Assembly: GCA_902781515.1 (NCBI GenBank)
Contig: CACZJU010000016.1
Coordinates: forward strand, 21,042 to 85,041
From: an uncultured Bacteroidales bacterium
GTDB lineage: Bacteria; Bacteroidota; Bacteroidia; Bacteroidales; Bacteroidaceae
Direction of reading: 5' to 3'
DNA length: 64,000 bases
The notes beneath the pieces are model-generated. The model worked only from the letters and a program-made list of their open reading frames with translations. It did not search any database and was not told where the DNA came from. Numbering within the stretch: the stretch's first letter is position 1; every line of letters begins with the position of its first letter. Position numbers and translations under genes: made by a program. Below are positions 25,435-35,431 of this stretch, in pieces.

Positions 25435-27960
25435 GTGACGAAAGATATAGAAAAGCGTTTGGGATTTGACGAAATACGGACGCTACTGAAAGGACACTGC
25501 ATATCGCGACTTGGTACAGAGCGAGTCGATGATATATGCTATATGACGGATGCTGAGGAGATACGCTTCCGACTGGCTGTGGTTGAGGAGATACGACAGA
25601 TACTGGATACTGAGCTGCAACTGCCGGGCGAGGATTTCTTTGACATGCGTGTTGCCATGCATCGTATAAGGGTTCAGGGAATTTATCTCGAAGAACAGGA
25701 AATGTGGGAACTGAAACGTTCTCTCGACACGCTGCATTCATGGATTGAAATGATTCACGGAGAGACGCCCTATCCCAATCTTGAACGTATGTCGGAGGGT
25801 GTATTCACATTCCACAGCGTAACTAAGCGAATTGAGAGCATTCTCGATAAATACGGACATGTAAAAGATACTGCCAGCACGGAACTGGCGCGAATACGTC
25901 GTGAACTGTCAAGAACTGAGGGAAGTGTTAGTCGCACTCTCAATTCTATTCTTGAAAGTGCTAAACAGGAAGGACTTGTGGACAGTCATGTTATGCCCAC
26001 CATCCGCGACGGACGATTGGTAATTCCTGTGGCTCCGGCTCTGAAGCGCCGCATTCGTGGTATAGTGCATGGGGAGAGTGCAACAGGAAAGACCATTTTC
26101 GTGGAACCCTCGGCAGTGGTGGAAGCCAACAACAACTTGCGTGAACTGGAAGCAGAAGAGAAGCGTGAGATAATACGCATCCTGCAAGGCTTCACCGATG
26201 AGATACGAGTGAACATCCCTGAGTTCATACGAGCTTACGAGTTCCTTGCCGACATAGAATTGGCGTTGGCTAAATATCGTCTGGCAAATCAGATAGGAGC
26301 AATATCGCCCAAGGTAGAGAACTATCCTCTGATAGACTGGACACTTGCCCGTCATCCTCTGTTGGAACTGCAACTGCATCGCCATCAGAAGAAGATAGTA
26401 CCACTCGACATAGAGCTTAAAATCAACAGTCGCATTCTCATCATAAGCGGACCTAATGCCGGAGGAAAGAGTGTGTGTCTGAAGACTGTAGGATTGTTGC
26501 AATATATGTTGCAATGCGGACTTCCTATTCCTGTTGGCGAGAACTCACGAGTGGGAATCTTCGACCAGATATTCATTGATATAGGTGACCAGCAAAGTAT
26601 CAGCGACGACCTTTCCACATACTCCAGTCACCTCATGAACATGAAGCAGATGATGCGTGGCAGTAGTGACAAGACGCTATTGCTAATCGATGAATTTGGT
26701 TCAGGTACGGAGCCTACTATCGGCGGTGCATTGGCAGAGGCTATGCTTCGCAAATTCGTAGAACGCGGAGCCTATGGAGTAATCACTACTCACTATCAGA
26801 ACCTCAAGCACTTTGCTGATGACCACGATGGTGTAATAAATGGTTCTATGCTTTACGACCGTCAGCAGATGCAACCTTTGTTCCAACTGGAGATTGGTCA
26901 TCCAGGCAGCAGTTTCGCTATAGAGATTGCACGCAAGACGGGTATTCCCGAAGATGTAATTGCAGAAGCTTCGGAAATAGTTGGTCAGGACTACATCAAT
27001 GCTGATAAATATCTGCTCGATATTGTTCGCGATAAGCGTTATTGGGAAGGGAAGCGACAGACCATTCACCAGCGTGAGAAAGATATGGAACGTACGCTGG
27101 CACGTTATGAAGAGGAAATCTCCGACCTACAGCATCGTCGCAAGGAAATCATAGCCTCTGCAAAACGTCAGGCCGAAGAGATTCTGAACGAGAGTAATGC
27201 CGTTGTAGAGAACACCATCCGCGAAATCAAGGAGGCACAGGCTGAGAGAGAACGTACGCGTGAGGTTCGTCAGGACTTGGATGCTTTCCGCACCAAGCTT
27301 ACAAAGGAAGAACAGGAAGAAAGCGATGCCATCGACCGTAAGATGCAGCAGATTCTTGCACGAAAACAACGTCAGGAGGAACGTAAACGCAAGAAGAACG
27401 AAGAGAAAAATGGTGCCGGCAATGCACAAAAGACTAATGCACCATCTCCCGACTCTAAACCCTCAACTCCTGAGCATCCTCTTTTCTCACCAGGAATGAA
27501 AGTTCACATGAAGGGACAGACAACGCAAGGAATCTTGGAGGAAATAAAGGGACGAAAGGGAGTGGTTATGTTCGGTCTTATACGTACAACCTTACCTCTC
27601 GATATGCTCGACACATCACCTGTAAAAGTTCAGAAGACTGAGGAGAAGTCTCCGGCTGGCAGCACTTACATGATTAGTAAGACCACTCTCGACCACATGC
27701 ACAATACGCAGTTGAACTTCCATCAGGAAATAGACCTTCGCGGAATGCGTGTTGATGAGGCTTTGAATACTGTGACACAATACATCGATGATGCTGTTCT
27801 AGTTGGAGCTTCGCGTGTTCGCATTCTTCACGGAACTGGAACAGGAGCCTTGCGTAGTGTCATTCGCGAATATCTGAATTCTGTACCGCAAGTGAAGTCG
27901 GCTCACGATGAACATGTGCAGTTCGGTGGTGCTGGAATAACGGTGGTGGAACTTAATTAA
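25435..27960 (+). CDS. mutS2: MutS2 with C-terminal Smr domain
   Basis: 841 residues starting at a GTG; no nearby ATG fits the frame and the N-terminus TKDIEKRLGFDEIRTLLKGH is typical. The MutS-type ATPase has Walker A GPNAGGKSV (near 345) and Walker B LLLIDEFGSGTEP (near 420), followed by a long coiled coil (about 530-680) and a C-terminal Smr domain with DLRGMRVDEAL and HGTGTGALR. MutS2 suppresses recombination and, in some bacteria, splits collided ribosomes. Confidence 0.95.
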   Translation: MTKDIEKRLGFDEIRTLLKGHCISRLGTERVDDICYMTDAEEIRFRLAVVEEIRQILDTELQLPGEDFFDMRVAMHRIRVQGIYLEEQEMWELKRSLDTLHSWIEMIHGETPYPNLERMSEGVFTFHSVTKRIESILDKYGHVKDTASTELARIRRELSRTEGSVSRTLNSILESAKQEGLVDSHVMPTIRDGRLVIPVAPALKRRIRGIVHGESATGKTIFVEPSAVVEANNNLRELEAEEKREIIRILQGFTDEIRVNIPEFIRAYEFLADIELALAKYRLANQIGAISPKVENYPLIDWTLARHPLLELQLHRHQKKIVPLDIELKINSRILIISGPNAGGKSVCLKTVGLLQYMLQCGLPIPVGENSRVGIFDQIFIDIGDQQSISDDLSTYSSHLMNMKQMMRGSSDKTLLLIDEFGSGTEPTIGGALAEAMLRKFVERGAYGVITTHYQNLKHFADDHDGVINGSMLYDRQQMQPLFQLEIGHPGSSFAIEIARKTGIPEDVIAEASEIVGQDYINADKYLLDIVRDKRYWEGKRQTIHQREKDMERTLARYEEEISDLQHRRKEIIASAKRQAEEILNESNAVVENTIREIKEAQAERERTREVRQDLDAFRTKLTKEEQEESDAIDRKMQQILARKQRQEERKRKKNEEKNGAGNAQKTNAPSPDSKPSTPEHPLFSPGMKVHMKGQTTQGILEEIKGRKGVVMFGLIRTTLPLDMLDTSPVKVQKTEEKSPAGSTYMISKTTLDHMHNTQLNFHQEIDLRGMRVDEALNTVTQYIDDAVLVGASRVRILHGTGTGALRSVIREYLNSVPQVKSAHDEHVQFGGAGITVVELN

Positions 27961-27986
27961 TTAAGAATTAAGAATTAAGAGTTAGA
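27955..27986. repeat. TTAAGAA heptamer repeat after mutS2
   Basis: Three to four copies of AATTAAG fill the gap between the convergent mutS2 and the next gene, and touch both stop codons. Confidence 0.75.
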
Positions 27987-28695
27987 GACTCATGGCACGA
28001 CTGAAGGCTTCGTAGCTATTGGCAAGACGTGCAAACTCATAGGGCTCGATGTGGAGCGAGAAAGTACCCGTTACCTCGTCGAGCCCGTAATATGCCTTAA
28101 TGAGACTCGCCAAGTTAAAACCCATAGCATCACTTCTTTGCATGAGGAAGCGCGTGGTGCGAACCAACAGTGGGCGTTCGTGTTCTATATAATGAAGGGT
28201 ACGGAACAAAGTATAGCAGGCAGGTGTGGTTTGCACACGTAGCAATACTCCCAGTCGTTCATGTCCTTCCTCTATTCCCAGTTTACCGAGCAACCATGCA
28301 ACATCTTCAGCATTATCAATCACTGGTAACAACTCTGCTAACACTTTCTTACGGTCAACATCATTGTTGCGAACCATAGCAAAGAAAGCACGCGAACCAG
28401 CACTCCTCAACGACAGAGTTCCCTGTTTGATTCTCAATACCACAGCCTTCATCATCGTTACAAGAAAAGCCTTGCTGTTGTGTTCCGTCAATTTCATTGT
28501 CAACTGCCAGACATCAGCTTCACACAAAGTGGGAATGATACGTTCGCCCATCATATATCCGGCAGTACGGAACTGAGCATTCGACAAACTGTCAATATAG
28601 ATTATCAGGCTCTGCCAGTCGTTGTCAGCAGTCAGAGACTCCAATTTCATTAAAATCCCACGATCGTAATGCTTATCCATAACATTGTTTGTCAA
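27982..28695 (-). CDS. Unknown cytoplasmic helical protein
   Basis: 237 residues (or 232 if the second Met is used), with no signal peptide or transmembrane helix. By eye it is mostly amphipathic helix, possibly of a HEAT-like or other helical-repeat fold. I do not recognise a family. A well-formed promoter with both boxes lies at 28705-28736, which supports it as a real gene. It is convergent with mutS2. Confidence 0.7.
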   Translation of the reverse strand: MTNNVMDKHYDRGILMKLESLTADNDWQSLIIYIDSLSNAQFRTAGYMMGERIIPTLCEADVWQLTMKLTEHNSKAFLVTMMKAVVLRIKQGTLSLRSAGSRAFFAMVRNNDVDRKKVLAELLPVIDNAEDVAWLLGKLGIEEGHERLGVLLRVQTTPACYTLFRTLHYIEHERPLLVRTTRFLMQRSDAMGFNLASLIKAYYGLDEVTGTFSLHIEPYEFARLANSYEAFSRAMSL

Positions 28696-28704
28696 ACAGC
28701 ACCG

Positions 28705-28736
28705 CGAAGATACAAATTAGTAATCGAAACACCAAA
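28705..28736 (-). promoter_or_regulatory. Promoter of the unknown gene at 27982
   Basis: TATCTTCG (28705-28712, one mismatch) follows TTTG (28733-28736) after 20 nt on the minus strand. Confidence 0.6.
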
Positions 28737-28794
28737 TTATACTACATCTAACAAATGGTTTTGGATATTCACGCATGGATTTCAGTAAATTAAT

Positions 28795-28825
28795 TTGGTA
28801 AATCAAGTGCTTAATCGTATCTTTG
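28795..28825 (+). promoter_or_regulatory. Promoter of the oxidoreductase-pepT-dnaG group
   Basis: TTTG (28795-28798), 19 nt, then a perfect TATCTTTG (28818-28825). The expected transcript start is near 28829. Confidence 0.7.
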
Positions 28826-28834
28826 TCAAGGAAT

Positions 28835-28852
28835 ATGCGCGTGCGGGCGCAT
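28835..28852 (+). other. GC-rich hairpin at the 5' end of the oxidoreductase mRNA
   Basis: ATGCGC and GCGCAT pair perfectly around GTGCGG, starting about six bases after the predicted transcript start. An AT-rich stretch follows up to the ATG at 28871. Confidence 0.55.
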
Positions 28853-28870
28853 GATAAATATTATAAGTAT

Positions 28871-29851
28871 ATGAAAGAGGTGAAATGGGGCTTTATAGGA
28901 TGCGGTGAGGTTACTGAACGTAAATCAGGACCTGCATTCTCACTGGTGGAAGGCTCAAGCGTTGTGGCAGTTATGAGCCGCAATGCCGAGAAGGCCAAGT
29001 CGTATGCACAGAGGCACAATATCCCGAAGTGGTACACTGATGCTCAGAAACTGGTGGACGACCCAGATGTAACCGCTGTCTATATTGCCACACCACCAAG
29101 CAGTCATGCCACTTATGCCATTATGGCTATGAAGTCGGGCAAGCCTGTCTATGTGGAGAAGCCTCTGGCTGCAAGTTATCCTGACTGTCAACGCATCAAC
29201 CGAATTTCGGAACAGACAGGAGTACCCTGCTTCGTGGCATACTACCGACGCTATCTTCCCTACTTCCAAAAAGTTAAGTCGCTGGTCGAAGATGGCGTCA
29301 TAGGAAAGGTAATGACTGTGCAGATACGCTTTGCTGTGCCTCCGCGCGACCTCGACTACAATCGCGAGAATCTGCCTTGGCGTGTACAGCGAGATATTGC
29401 AGGAGGTGGTTATTTCTACGACCTTGCTCCACACCAGATAGACCTTCTGCAGGAGATGTTTGGTCCAATACTGAGAGTTCACGGATATTGTGCCAACCGA
29501 GGCGGATTGTACAATACGGAGGATACGGTAAGCGCTGTATTCCAGTTCAACGATGGGATGCCAGGCTCTGGTTCATGGTGCTTCGTGGCAAACCAATCAG
29601 CACGTGTTGACCGCATTTCCATAGGTGGTGAACTGGGAAGCATACAGTTCTCTGTCTTCACTTATGAGCCCATTGTGGTACTCACCGAAGAAGGACGTCA
29701 GGAAATAACTGTAGAGAATCCCAAGCACGTACAGATGCCACTCATAGAGAGTGTAGTACGCCATTTGCAAGGTATGGGAGAATGCCAATGCAATAGTGTA
29801 TCGGCTACCACTGTCAACTGGGTGATGGACCGTATATTAAGAAAATATTAA
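28871..29851 (+). CDS. Gfo/Idh/MocA-family oxidoreductase
   Basis: 326 residues from the ATG at 28871 (MKEVKWGFIGCGEVTE); the frame upstream overlaps the promoter. The Rossmann fold starts with GFIGCGEVTE (GxGxxx), and the family motif EKP is at VEKPLAASYPDC near 95. Members oxidise or reduce sugars and inositols with NAD(P). The substrate is not predictable. pepT follows after 10 nt. Confidence 0.9.
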   Translation: MKEVKWGFIGCGEVTERKSGPAFSLVEGSSVVAVMSRNAEKAKSYAQRHNIPKWYTDAQKLVDDPDVTAVYIATPPSSHATYAIMAMKSGKPVYVEKPLAASYPDCQRINRISEQTGVPCFVAYYRRYLPYFQKVKSLVEDGVIGKVMTVQIRFAVPPRDLDYNRENLPWRVQRDIAGGGYFYDLAPHQIDLLQEMFGPILRVHGYCANRGGLYNTEDTVSAVFQFNDGMPGSGSWCFVANQSARVDRISIGGELGSIQFSVFTYEPIVVLTEEGRQEITVENPKHVQMPLIESVVRHLQGMGECQCNSVSATTVNWVMDRILRKY

Positions 29852-29861
29852 TAACAGATAA

Positions 29862-31094
29862 ATGGACAAACAGACATGTAAGGAATTGGTAGAACGATTC
29901 CTGAAATATGTAAAAATAGATACACAATCAAGCGAGGACGGAGCAGACCACTGTCCCAGCACTGAACGTCAGATGGACCTTTCAAAGCATCTGGCGAAGG
30001 AACTGCAGGGAATTGGTTTGGAAGACGTCGTGATGGATGAATACGGATATGTTTATGCCACACTTCCAGCTAACACCTCGCGCGACATCCCGACTATCGG
30101 ATTCATTGCACACATCGACACCAGTCCTGACTGTTCTGGCAAGAATGTGAAACCACGTATCATACCGAACTATGATGGCACAGACATTGTGCTGAATCCT
30201 GATGTTGTTACACGTGTGGATATGTTTCCTGAATTGCTCGCACATGTAGGTGAGGACCTTATAGTCACAGATGGCAACACATTGCTGGGAGCTGATGACA
30301 AAGCTGGCATAGCAGAGATTATTACCGCTATGACTTACCTGATGAGACATCCGGAAGTGGAACACGGAAAGATACGCGTTGCCTTTAATCCTGATGAGGA
30401 GATTGGCATGGGAGCACAGCGCTTCAATGTAGAACTCTTTGGTTGTCAATGGGCATACACAATGGATGGCAGCGAGGTGGGCGAACTGGAATATGAGAAC
30501 TTTAATGCCGCTGCTGCGAAAATCACAGTCAAAGGACGTAGCGTACACCCAGGATACGCCAAAGGTAAAATGGTGAATGCATCGATAGTGGCACACGAGA
30601 TTGTGGAAGCATTGAAGAACGAACGTCCGGAAACAACGGAGGGCTATGAAGGTTTCTGGCACCTGACGCAAATGACAGGAAGCGTGGAAGAAGCCACACT
30701 CTCTTATATCATACGCGACCACAACAGCACAACCTTTGAACAAAGAAAAGAACAAATTAACGAGGTGGCACGCGAACTGAACGAAGAATATGGCGAAGGA
30801 ACGGTAAGTGTCAGTATGCGCGACCAATACCATAACATGCAGGAAATGTTGGAGGACAAGCCTCACATCACAGACATTGCACGAGAGGCAATCCGCGAGG
30901 CTTGCGGTTATTGCAACGTAATTCCCATTCGTGGTGGAACCGATGGTGCACAACTGTCGTTCATGGGACTGCCCTGCCCCAACATCTTTGCAGGAGGTTT
31001 GAACTTCCATGGGCGTCACGAGTTCGTGCCAATACAGAGTATGGAGAAGGCAGTAATGACTATTGTAAACATCTGTAAGAAAGTGGCACAATGA
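29862..31094 (+). CDS. pepT: Peptidase T (tripeptidase)
   Basis: 410 residues, normal length for this M20-family aminotripeptidase. Zinc ligands and catalytic residues are visible: HIDTSPD (near 82), GADDKAG (near 145) and PDEEIGMGA (near 180), with a late His in [10 protein letters not shown] (near 380). It releases the N-terminal residue of tripeptides. Its stop overlaps the start of the next gene (ATGA). Confidence 0.96.
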   Translation: MDKQTCKELVERFLKYVKIDTQSSEDGADHCPSTERQMDLSKHLAKELQGIGLEDVVMDEYGYVYATLPANTSRDIPTIGFIAHIDTSPDCSGKNVKPRIIPNYDGTDIVLNPDVVTRVDMFPELLAHVGEDLIVTDGNTLLGADDKAGIAEIITAMTYLMRHPEVEHGKIRVAFNPDEEIGMGAQRFNVELFGCQWAYTMDGSEVGELEYENFNAAAAKITVKGRSVHPGYAKGKMVNASIVAHEIVEALKNERPETTEGYEGFWHLTQMTGSVEEATLSYIIRDHNSTTFEQRKEQINEVARELNEEYGEGTVSVSMRDQYHNMQEMLEDKPHITDIAREAIREACGYCNVIPIRGGTDGAQLSFMGLPCPNIFAGGLNFHGRHEFVPIQSMEKAVMTIVNICKKVAQ

Positions 31095-31528
31095 ACAACG
31101 AGGCACGTGTGGACAAATGGCTGTGGGCAGCTCGCATCTTCAAGACACGCACCATTGCTGCTGCAGCTTGCAAGAAAGGACAAGTTTCTATGGACGGCAC
31201 CCAATTGAAACCATCGCGCATGGTAAAGGTTGGCGATACTATTGATGTCAAGAAACCTCCCATCACATACTCGTTCCGCATACTTCAGGCAATAGAACAC
31301 CGCGTAGGGGCAAAACTGATTCCCGAAGTCTTGGAAAACGTCACACGTCCCGAACAGTACGAATTGCTTGAAATGAGTAAGATAAGTGGTTTCGTTGACC
31401 GTGCCAGAGGAACAGGTCGTCCGACAAAGAAGGAACGTCGTGCGTTGGATGATTTCCGCGACGATGTGCCTGTATTCTTCGGCGACTTCGACTTTGACCT
31501 CGATGACGAAGAGAATTACGAAATTTGA
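31091..31528 (+). CDS. S4-domain RNA-binding protein (HslR-like)
   Basis: 145 residues with an N-terminal S4 domain ([16 protein letters not shown], then [11 protein letters not shown]) and an acidic C-terminus. HslR of E. coli binds stalled 50S subunits carrying peptidyl-tRNA and helps recycle them, so a ribosome-rescue role is likely. It is translationally coupled to pepT by a four-base overlap. Confidence 0.9.
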   Translation: MNNEARVDKWLWAARIFKTRTIAAAACKKGQVSMDGTQLKPSRMVKVGDTIDVKKPPITYSFRILQAIEHRVGAKLIPEVLENVTRPEQYELLEMSKISGFVDRARGTGRPTKKERRALDDFRDDVPVFFGDFDFDLDDEENYEI

Positions 31529-31558
31529 AATACGAATTACGAAATAAGAAATAAATAC
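31523..31558. repeat. ACGAATT-type repeat after the S4 gene
   Basis: Copies of TACGAAT / GAAATAA words start at the S4 stop codon and run to the next start. The same family is found at 16187-16225 and 20890-20992. Confidence 0.65.
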
Positions 31559-31559
31559 T

Positions 31560-34500
31560 ATGAGACGCAGCGTTTTGGCAATATTTGCCATTCTTTCAAT
31601 TTTCAATTTTCAATTTTCAATTTGTTTAGCACAGACTGATGTTACGAGTCAGTACATCAAGAACGCTTCGTTCGAAGCTAACAACGTCAGTCAACTGAGC
31701 GCCGACAATACACGCGGAGCATACGTCGTGGGCAATAATCTCACGGGCTGGACAGTTACTGGTTCATACGGAGTTAGTGACATCATGACAGCCGCAGCAA
31801 CTGCCACCGATAACAACATGGGAACACCGGGACAGGCAAGCGATGGCACACAGATGTACTACATCCGTAATGCGTGGAGCAACTCTTCGGCATCCGTAAA
31901 GCAAACCGTCACTCTTCCCGCAGCAAAGTATCGTTTTACTGTTGATAGCAAGAGTGCCCATGCAGGAACATCGAGCAGCGGTAAGCTTGTGGCAGCAGCT
32001 GAGAACACCGTTATTGCGATGAACCAAGGCAGCATCCCCTCAAATTGGAATACCGTTAGCGTTGAGTTCACCCTGACGCAAGAGCAAGACGTTACTCTCG
32101 GTTTCGAGTTTACATGGGTGCATAGCCCTGGCGCAAGTTTCCTTTTAGACAACGTGCGTCTTTATGATATTACAAACGAAACTGTACAACCAGACCTAAC
32201 TGAGAAAGATGTGAAATCGCCCACAGAAGGAGTTATAGACAATACTTTCGTAGGCGAAGAGGAAATGATGAACGACCTGCTGAGGATGCTTGCAAAGTTC
32301 GGTACATATCTCAGCAACGACTATCAGGCATGTGTTGCTCCCAATAGCGAGAACGAGGACTGCGGATGCTTCAAGGGTGAGAGTACTATGGCAAGCAACG
32401 AAGCAGGTGTGCGCACCAATGCCGACCTTTCTATGATATGTGCTTTCCTCGTGAAGTATGCTAAGCCTGCAGGCATTGAACTGCCGACAGGAGTTACATG
32501 GGAACGCATCGAAGACATTGCTATGAAGTCGCTCGTATTTGCCTACAGTACCCATAAAGCCAATAAGTTGAAGGTGTGCTCAGGTGGCGACTATTGGGGC
32601 AGTACCAGTGGAAGCGACCATGTGTGGGAATCATCGCTTTGGGCGATGAGTGTTGCCTACTCTGCATATTTCCAGTGGGACAAACTTTCAGACAAACAGA
32701 AAGGATACATCTACAACCTGCTGAAGGCTGAATGCAACTACGAGTTGAATCGCACTATCCCCACAGGTTATGCAGGTGACACAAAGGCTGAGGAGAACGG
32801 ATGGGAAGCCGACGTTCTGGCAGCAGCACTTGGTTTGTTCCCCAACGACGCTCTGGCTCCACAGTGGTTCGAACGCATGCGTCTGTTTGCAGCCAACAGT
32901 TATTCACACGGCAGCGATGCCAATAATTCTGGTATAGTTGACCCATCGTACAACAATACTATGTGGAGCGACTTATACAAGGGCAACAACCTCTATAGCG
33001 ACTGGACTCTGCAGAATCACAACCTCTTCCACACCTCATATCAGAATGTAGTTATGCAGGAACTCGGCGAGGCTGCTCTGGCTCTAAAGATGTTCCAAGG
33101 ACCTGATGAGAAATGGAAGTCAAATGCTTTGATGCACGGCAATCAGGAAGTGATGGACAATGTGCTCAATTGGTTAGCTCTTGCCGATGGTGAACTGGCA
33201 ATGCCAAACGGTAACGACTGGAGCCTTTTCCTCTACGACCAGATAACATCATACAGCACTCAGGCTTGCTTCCAGCGCGACCCGAATGCCCTGCTGTTAG
33301 AGAATCTCGCCTACAAACAGATAAAAGCCCGTCAGGCTACCACCACAGACGGTTCGTGGCTGTTGCGTCCCGATGTACAGGCCCGTCGTATGGGTGTTGA
33401 GGCACATCGTGTGATGATGACCTATCTCATGCACAAGATGATGTCCACAGCCGACCTCCAACCAACCTCATGGGACGAGTTCCGCTACAATTACTCTGAG
33501 GCAAAGATATTCCCTTGCCAGAACATCGTTCGCGGCTACACCTCGTTCCGCTTCACCTGCTTCTCGTGGAGCACTGGGCTGAAAAGCTACACAGGTTATT
33601 TCGCACCTGACAAGGCCGACAAGAACAAGATTGTGGTTCCCTATCGTGCCAACAATTCAGGTAATATCACAGGATGGTACGAGGTAAGCGGTAAGGGTAC
33701 GAACGCCACACCTGTTGTTTCGGGCATTTATCAGCTCGACGGCGATGCTTGGGTGATGAACGGTGAGTTGTCTGTCAACGACGCTGCCCTTAACAATCGC
33801 TTTGCCCTCTACTCCACTCCTGGCAACGCATTCATCTATCTCGACCATGTGAAAGCCAACACCGGTTGTACCATCACGGCTGAGAAAGGCGGTCTGCTGG
33901 CAATCTCCACCGATGAACTCACAAAGCTTCAGCGTACACTCTACTATGGTGATGGCGACAATATTACGTGGAAGCAAAAGGACGGCAGCTCGCAGTTTAC
34001 CTTTAACTCGAATTGGGTGAACATCGACAACGAAATCGCCGTTATAGGAAACAATGGCAAGCGTATATCATTTGCCGACCGTGGTGCCAACAACAGCATC
34101 TACACCTCGAAGCTCTATCCCATGTACTCAAATGAGAGTCGCACGGTGAAGGCTGGCGATGTGGTTGATGCACGTCATCTGGTATATTACAGCTATATCA
34201 ACGCCGAGGATACAAAGGCTACTGCCGAGAATATACAAAGTCTAAAGAACATAGTTCCTGATGGATGGAACGGAGTGATAGCTCCAGACCCCAGCGGTGC
34301 CTATTACATCCTGATATCCAACTTCCGCGGTACATCAAATGCCACCATCAACGGTATTTCTATCATGGACTTCGCAGCACCCATCTTCAAGACAGAAACA
34401 ACCATCGAGGACAATAAGGCGAAGATTTCTTTGAACCTTCAGGAGAACAATAGCTTTGCAACGCAGATGAAGCTGTTCGTAGCAGGCTCGAAGGTGAAGG

Positions 34501-35399
34501 CTATTCTTGAAGACGAAAATACTGCCTACATCACAGTTACGGAAGCTACCAATATTACAGTTTATGCTATGCCTGGCAACTACCACAAATTCAGTAAGGA
34601 GGTTACGCTGAAGGCTGGTGAAACTGTGAAGGCTGTACTTGCTGATAATAAACTGACATTGGAGGCCTCTGCTCCTTATAATCCTGAACTGACTGTTGGA
34701 ACAGATATGACCAGTTACATCGTGAATCCACGCTTCGAGGGCAACACTCGTGCTGGTTGGACTATGAAGAAAGCCGACCAGAACGAAGCCACAAACTATA
34801 CCGAACAGGAATTCTACAACAACAGCAGTTTCTCGCTGAAGCAGACGATAAAAGGACTTCCTGCAGGCAACTATCGTCTCTCGTGTCAAGGATACTATCG
34901 TGCAGGCAACAGCACTACCGCAGCCTCGGCTCATAGCGCAGGAACTGAAGCACTCAATGCCAAACTCTATGCTCAGCCCAACGGTTCTGACAAATGCTCG
35001 CAACCAATGTTAAGCATTATGACTGAGGCTGGCAAAATGGGAAATCTTGGAGAAAGTACCAATCTCGGTTACATTCCCAACACTATGGAACAGGCTTGGC
35101 AATACTTCAGCACCGGTCTTTATAGCGACAACAGCGTAGAGTTCAGCGTAGAGGAAGGTAAGGATGTGGAAATAGGTGTTGAGAAGTCAAGCAAAATCAA
35201 CGAGGATTGGACCATCTTCACAAACTTCCGTCTCACCTATCTTGGTAAAGGAGGTGGAGAGGATAACATCTCTTCCGTCAAGAACAGCCCTTTCGTCACA
35301 AGCGGCACGTACACAATGGGCGGCGTGCGCGTCGCTGACAACAAGCCGCTTCCCCGTGGTCTCTACATCCACAACGGAAAAATAACCGCAAAGCCTTAA
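31560..35399 (+). CDS. Very large secreted protein, possible carbohydrate-active enzyme
   Basis: 1279 residues with a signal peptide (about 1-24, ending CLAQ). From N to C: a carbohydrate-binding-like beta domain (about 30-205, with a jelly-roll look: NASFEANN, GWTV, FLLDNVRLYD); an all-helical domain (about 235-660) that recalls the alpha/alpha toroids of polysaccharide lyases and heparinases (NGWEADVLAAALG, HNLFHTSYQNVVMQE); a beta-rich region (about 690-1060); a second binding-like domain (about 1080-1240, FEGNTRAGWTM); and a short tail with GTYTMGGVRV and LPRGLYIHNGK that looks like a secretion-sorting tail. I cannot name a family. It sits between S4 and dnaG genes with gaps of 31 and 32 nt. 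Confidence 0.75.
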   Translation: MRRSVLAIFAILSIFNFQFSICLAQTDVTSQYIKNASFEANNVSQLSADNTRGAYVVGNNLTGWTVTGSYGVSDIMTAAATATDNNMGTPGQASDGTQMYYIRNAWSNSSASVKQTVTLPAAKYRFTVDSKSAHAGTSSSGKLVAAAENTVIAMNQGSIPSNWNTVSVEFTLTQEQDVTLGFEFTWVHSPGASFLLDNVRLYDITNETVQPDLTEKDVKSPTEGVIDNTFVGEEEMMNDLLRMLAKFGTYLSNDYQACVAPNSENEDCGCFKGESTMASNEAGVRTNADLSMICAFLVKYAKPAGIELPTGVTWERIEDIAMKSLVFAYSTHKANKLKVCSGGDYWGSTSGSDHVWESSLWAMSVAYSAYFQWDKLSDKQKGYIYNLLKAECNYELNRTIPTGYAGDTKAEENGWEADVLAAALGLFPNDALAPQWFERMRLFAANSYSHGSDANNSGIVDPSYNNTMWSDLYKGNNLYSDWTLQNHNLFHTSYQNVVMQELGEAALALKMFQGPDEKWKSNALMHGNQEVMDNVLNWLALADGELAMPNGNDWSLFLYDQITSYSTQACFQRDPNALLLENLAYKQIKARQATTTDGSWLLRPDVQARRMGVEAHRVMMTYLMHKMMSTADLQPTSWDEFRYNYSEAKIFPCQNIVRGYTSFRFTCFSWSTGLKSYTGYFAPDKADKNKIVVPYRANNSGNITGWYEVSGKGTNATPVVSGIYQLDGDAWVMNGELSVNDAALNNRFALYSTPGNAFIYLDHVKANTGCTITAEKGGLLAISTDELTKLQRTLYYGDGDNITWKQKDGSSQFTFNSNWVNIDNEIAVIGNNGKRISFADRGANNSIYTSKLYPMYSNESRTVKAGDVVDARHLVYYSYINAEDTKATAENIQSLKNIVPDGWNGVIAPDPSGAYYILISNFRGTSNATINGISIMDFAAPIFKTETTIEDNKAKISLNLQENNSFATQMKLFVAGSKVKAILEDENTAYITVTEATNITVYAMPGNYHKFSKEVTLKAGETVKAVLADNKLTLEASAPYNPELTVGTDMTSYIVNPRFEGNTRAGWTMKKADQNEATNYTEQEFYNNSSFSLKQTIKGLPAGNYRLSCQGYYRAGNSTTAASAHSAGTEALNAKLYAQPNGSDKCSQPMLSIMTEAGKMGNLGESTNLGYIPNTMEQAWQYFSTGLYSDNSVEFSVEEGKDVEIGVEKSSKINEDWTIFTNFRLTYLGKGGGEDNISSVKNSPFVTSGTYTMGGVRVADNKPLPRGLYIHNGKITAKP
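31591..31623. repeat. CAATTTT repeat inside the signal-peptide codons
   Basis: Four copies of the 7-bp word CAATTTT encode part of the hydrophobic core (FNFQFSI). The identical word occurs upstream of infC. Confidence 0.85.
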
Positions 35400-35401
35400 T
35401 C

Positions 35402-35431
35402 CCTCATAACCGTATAACCGCATAACCGCAC
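35402..35431. repeat. ATAACCGC repeat before dnaG
   Basis: Three copies of a 9-bp word (CATAACCGT/C) fill the gap to dnaG. Confidence 0.75.
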
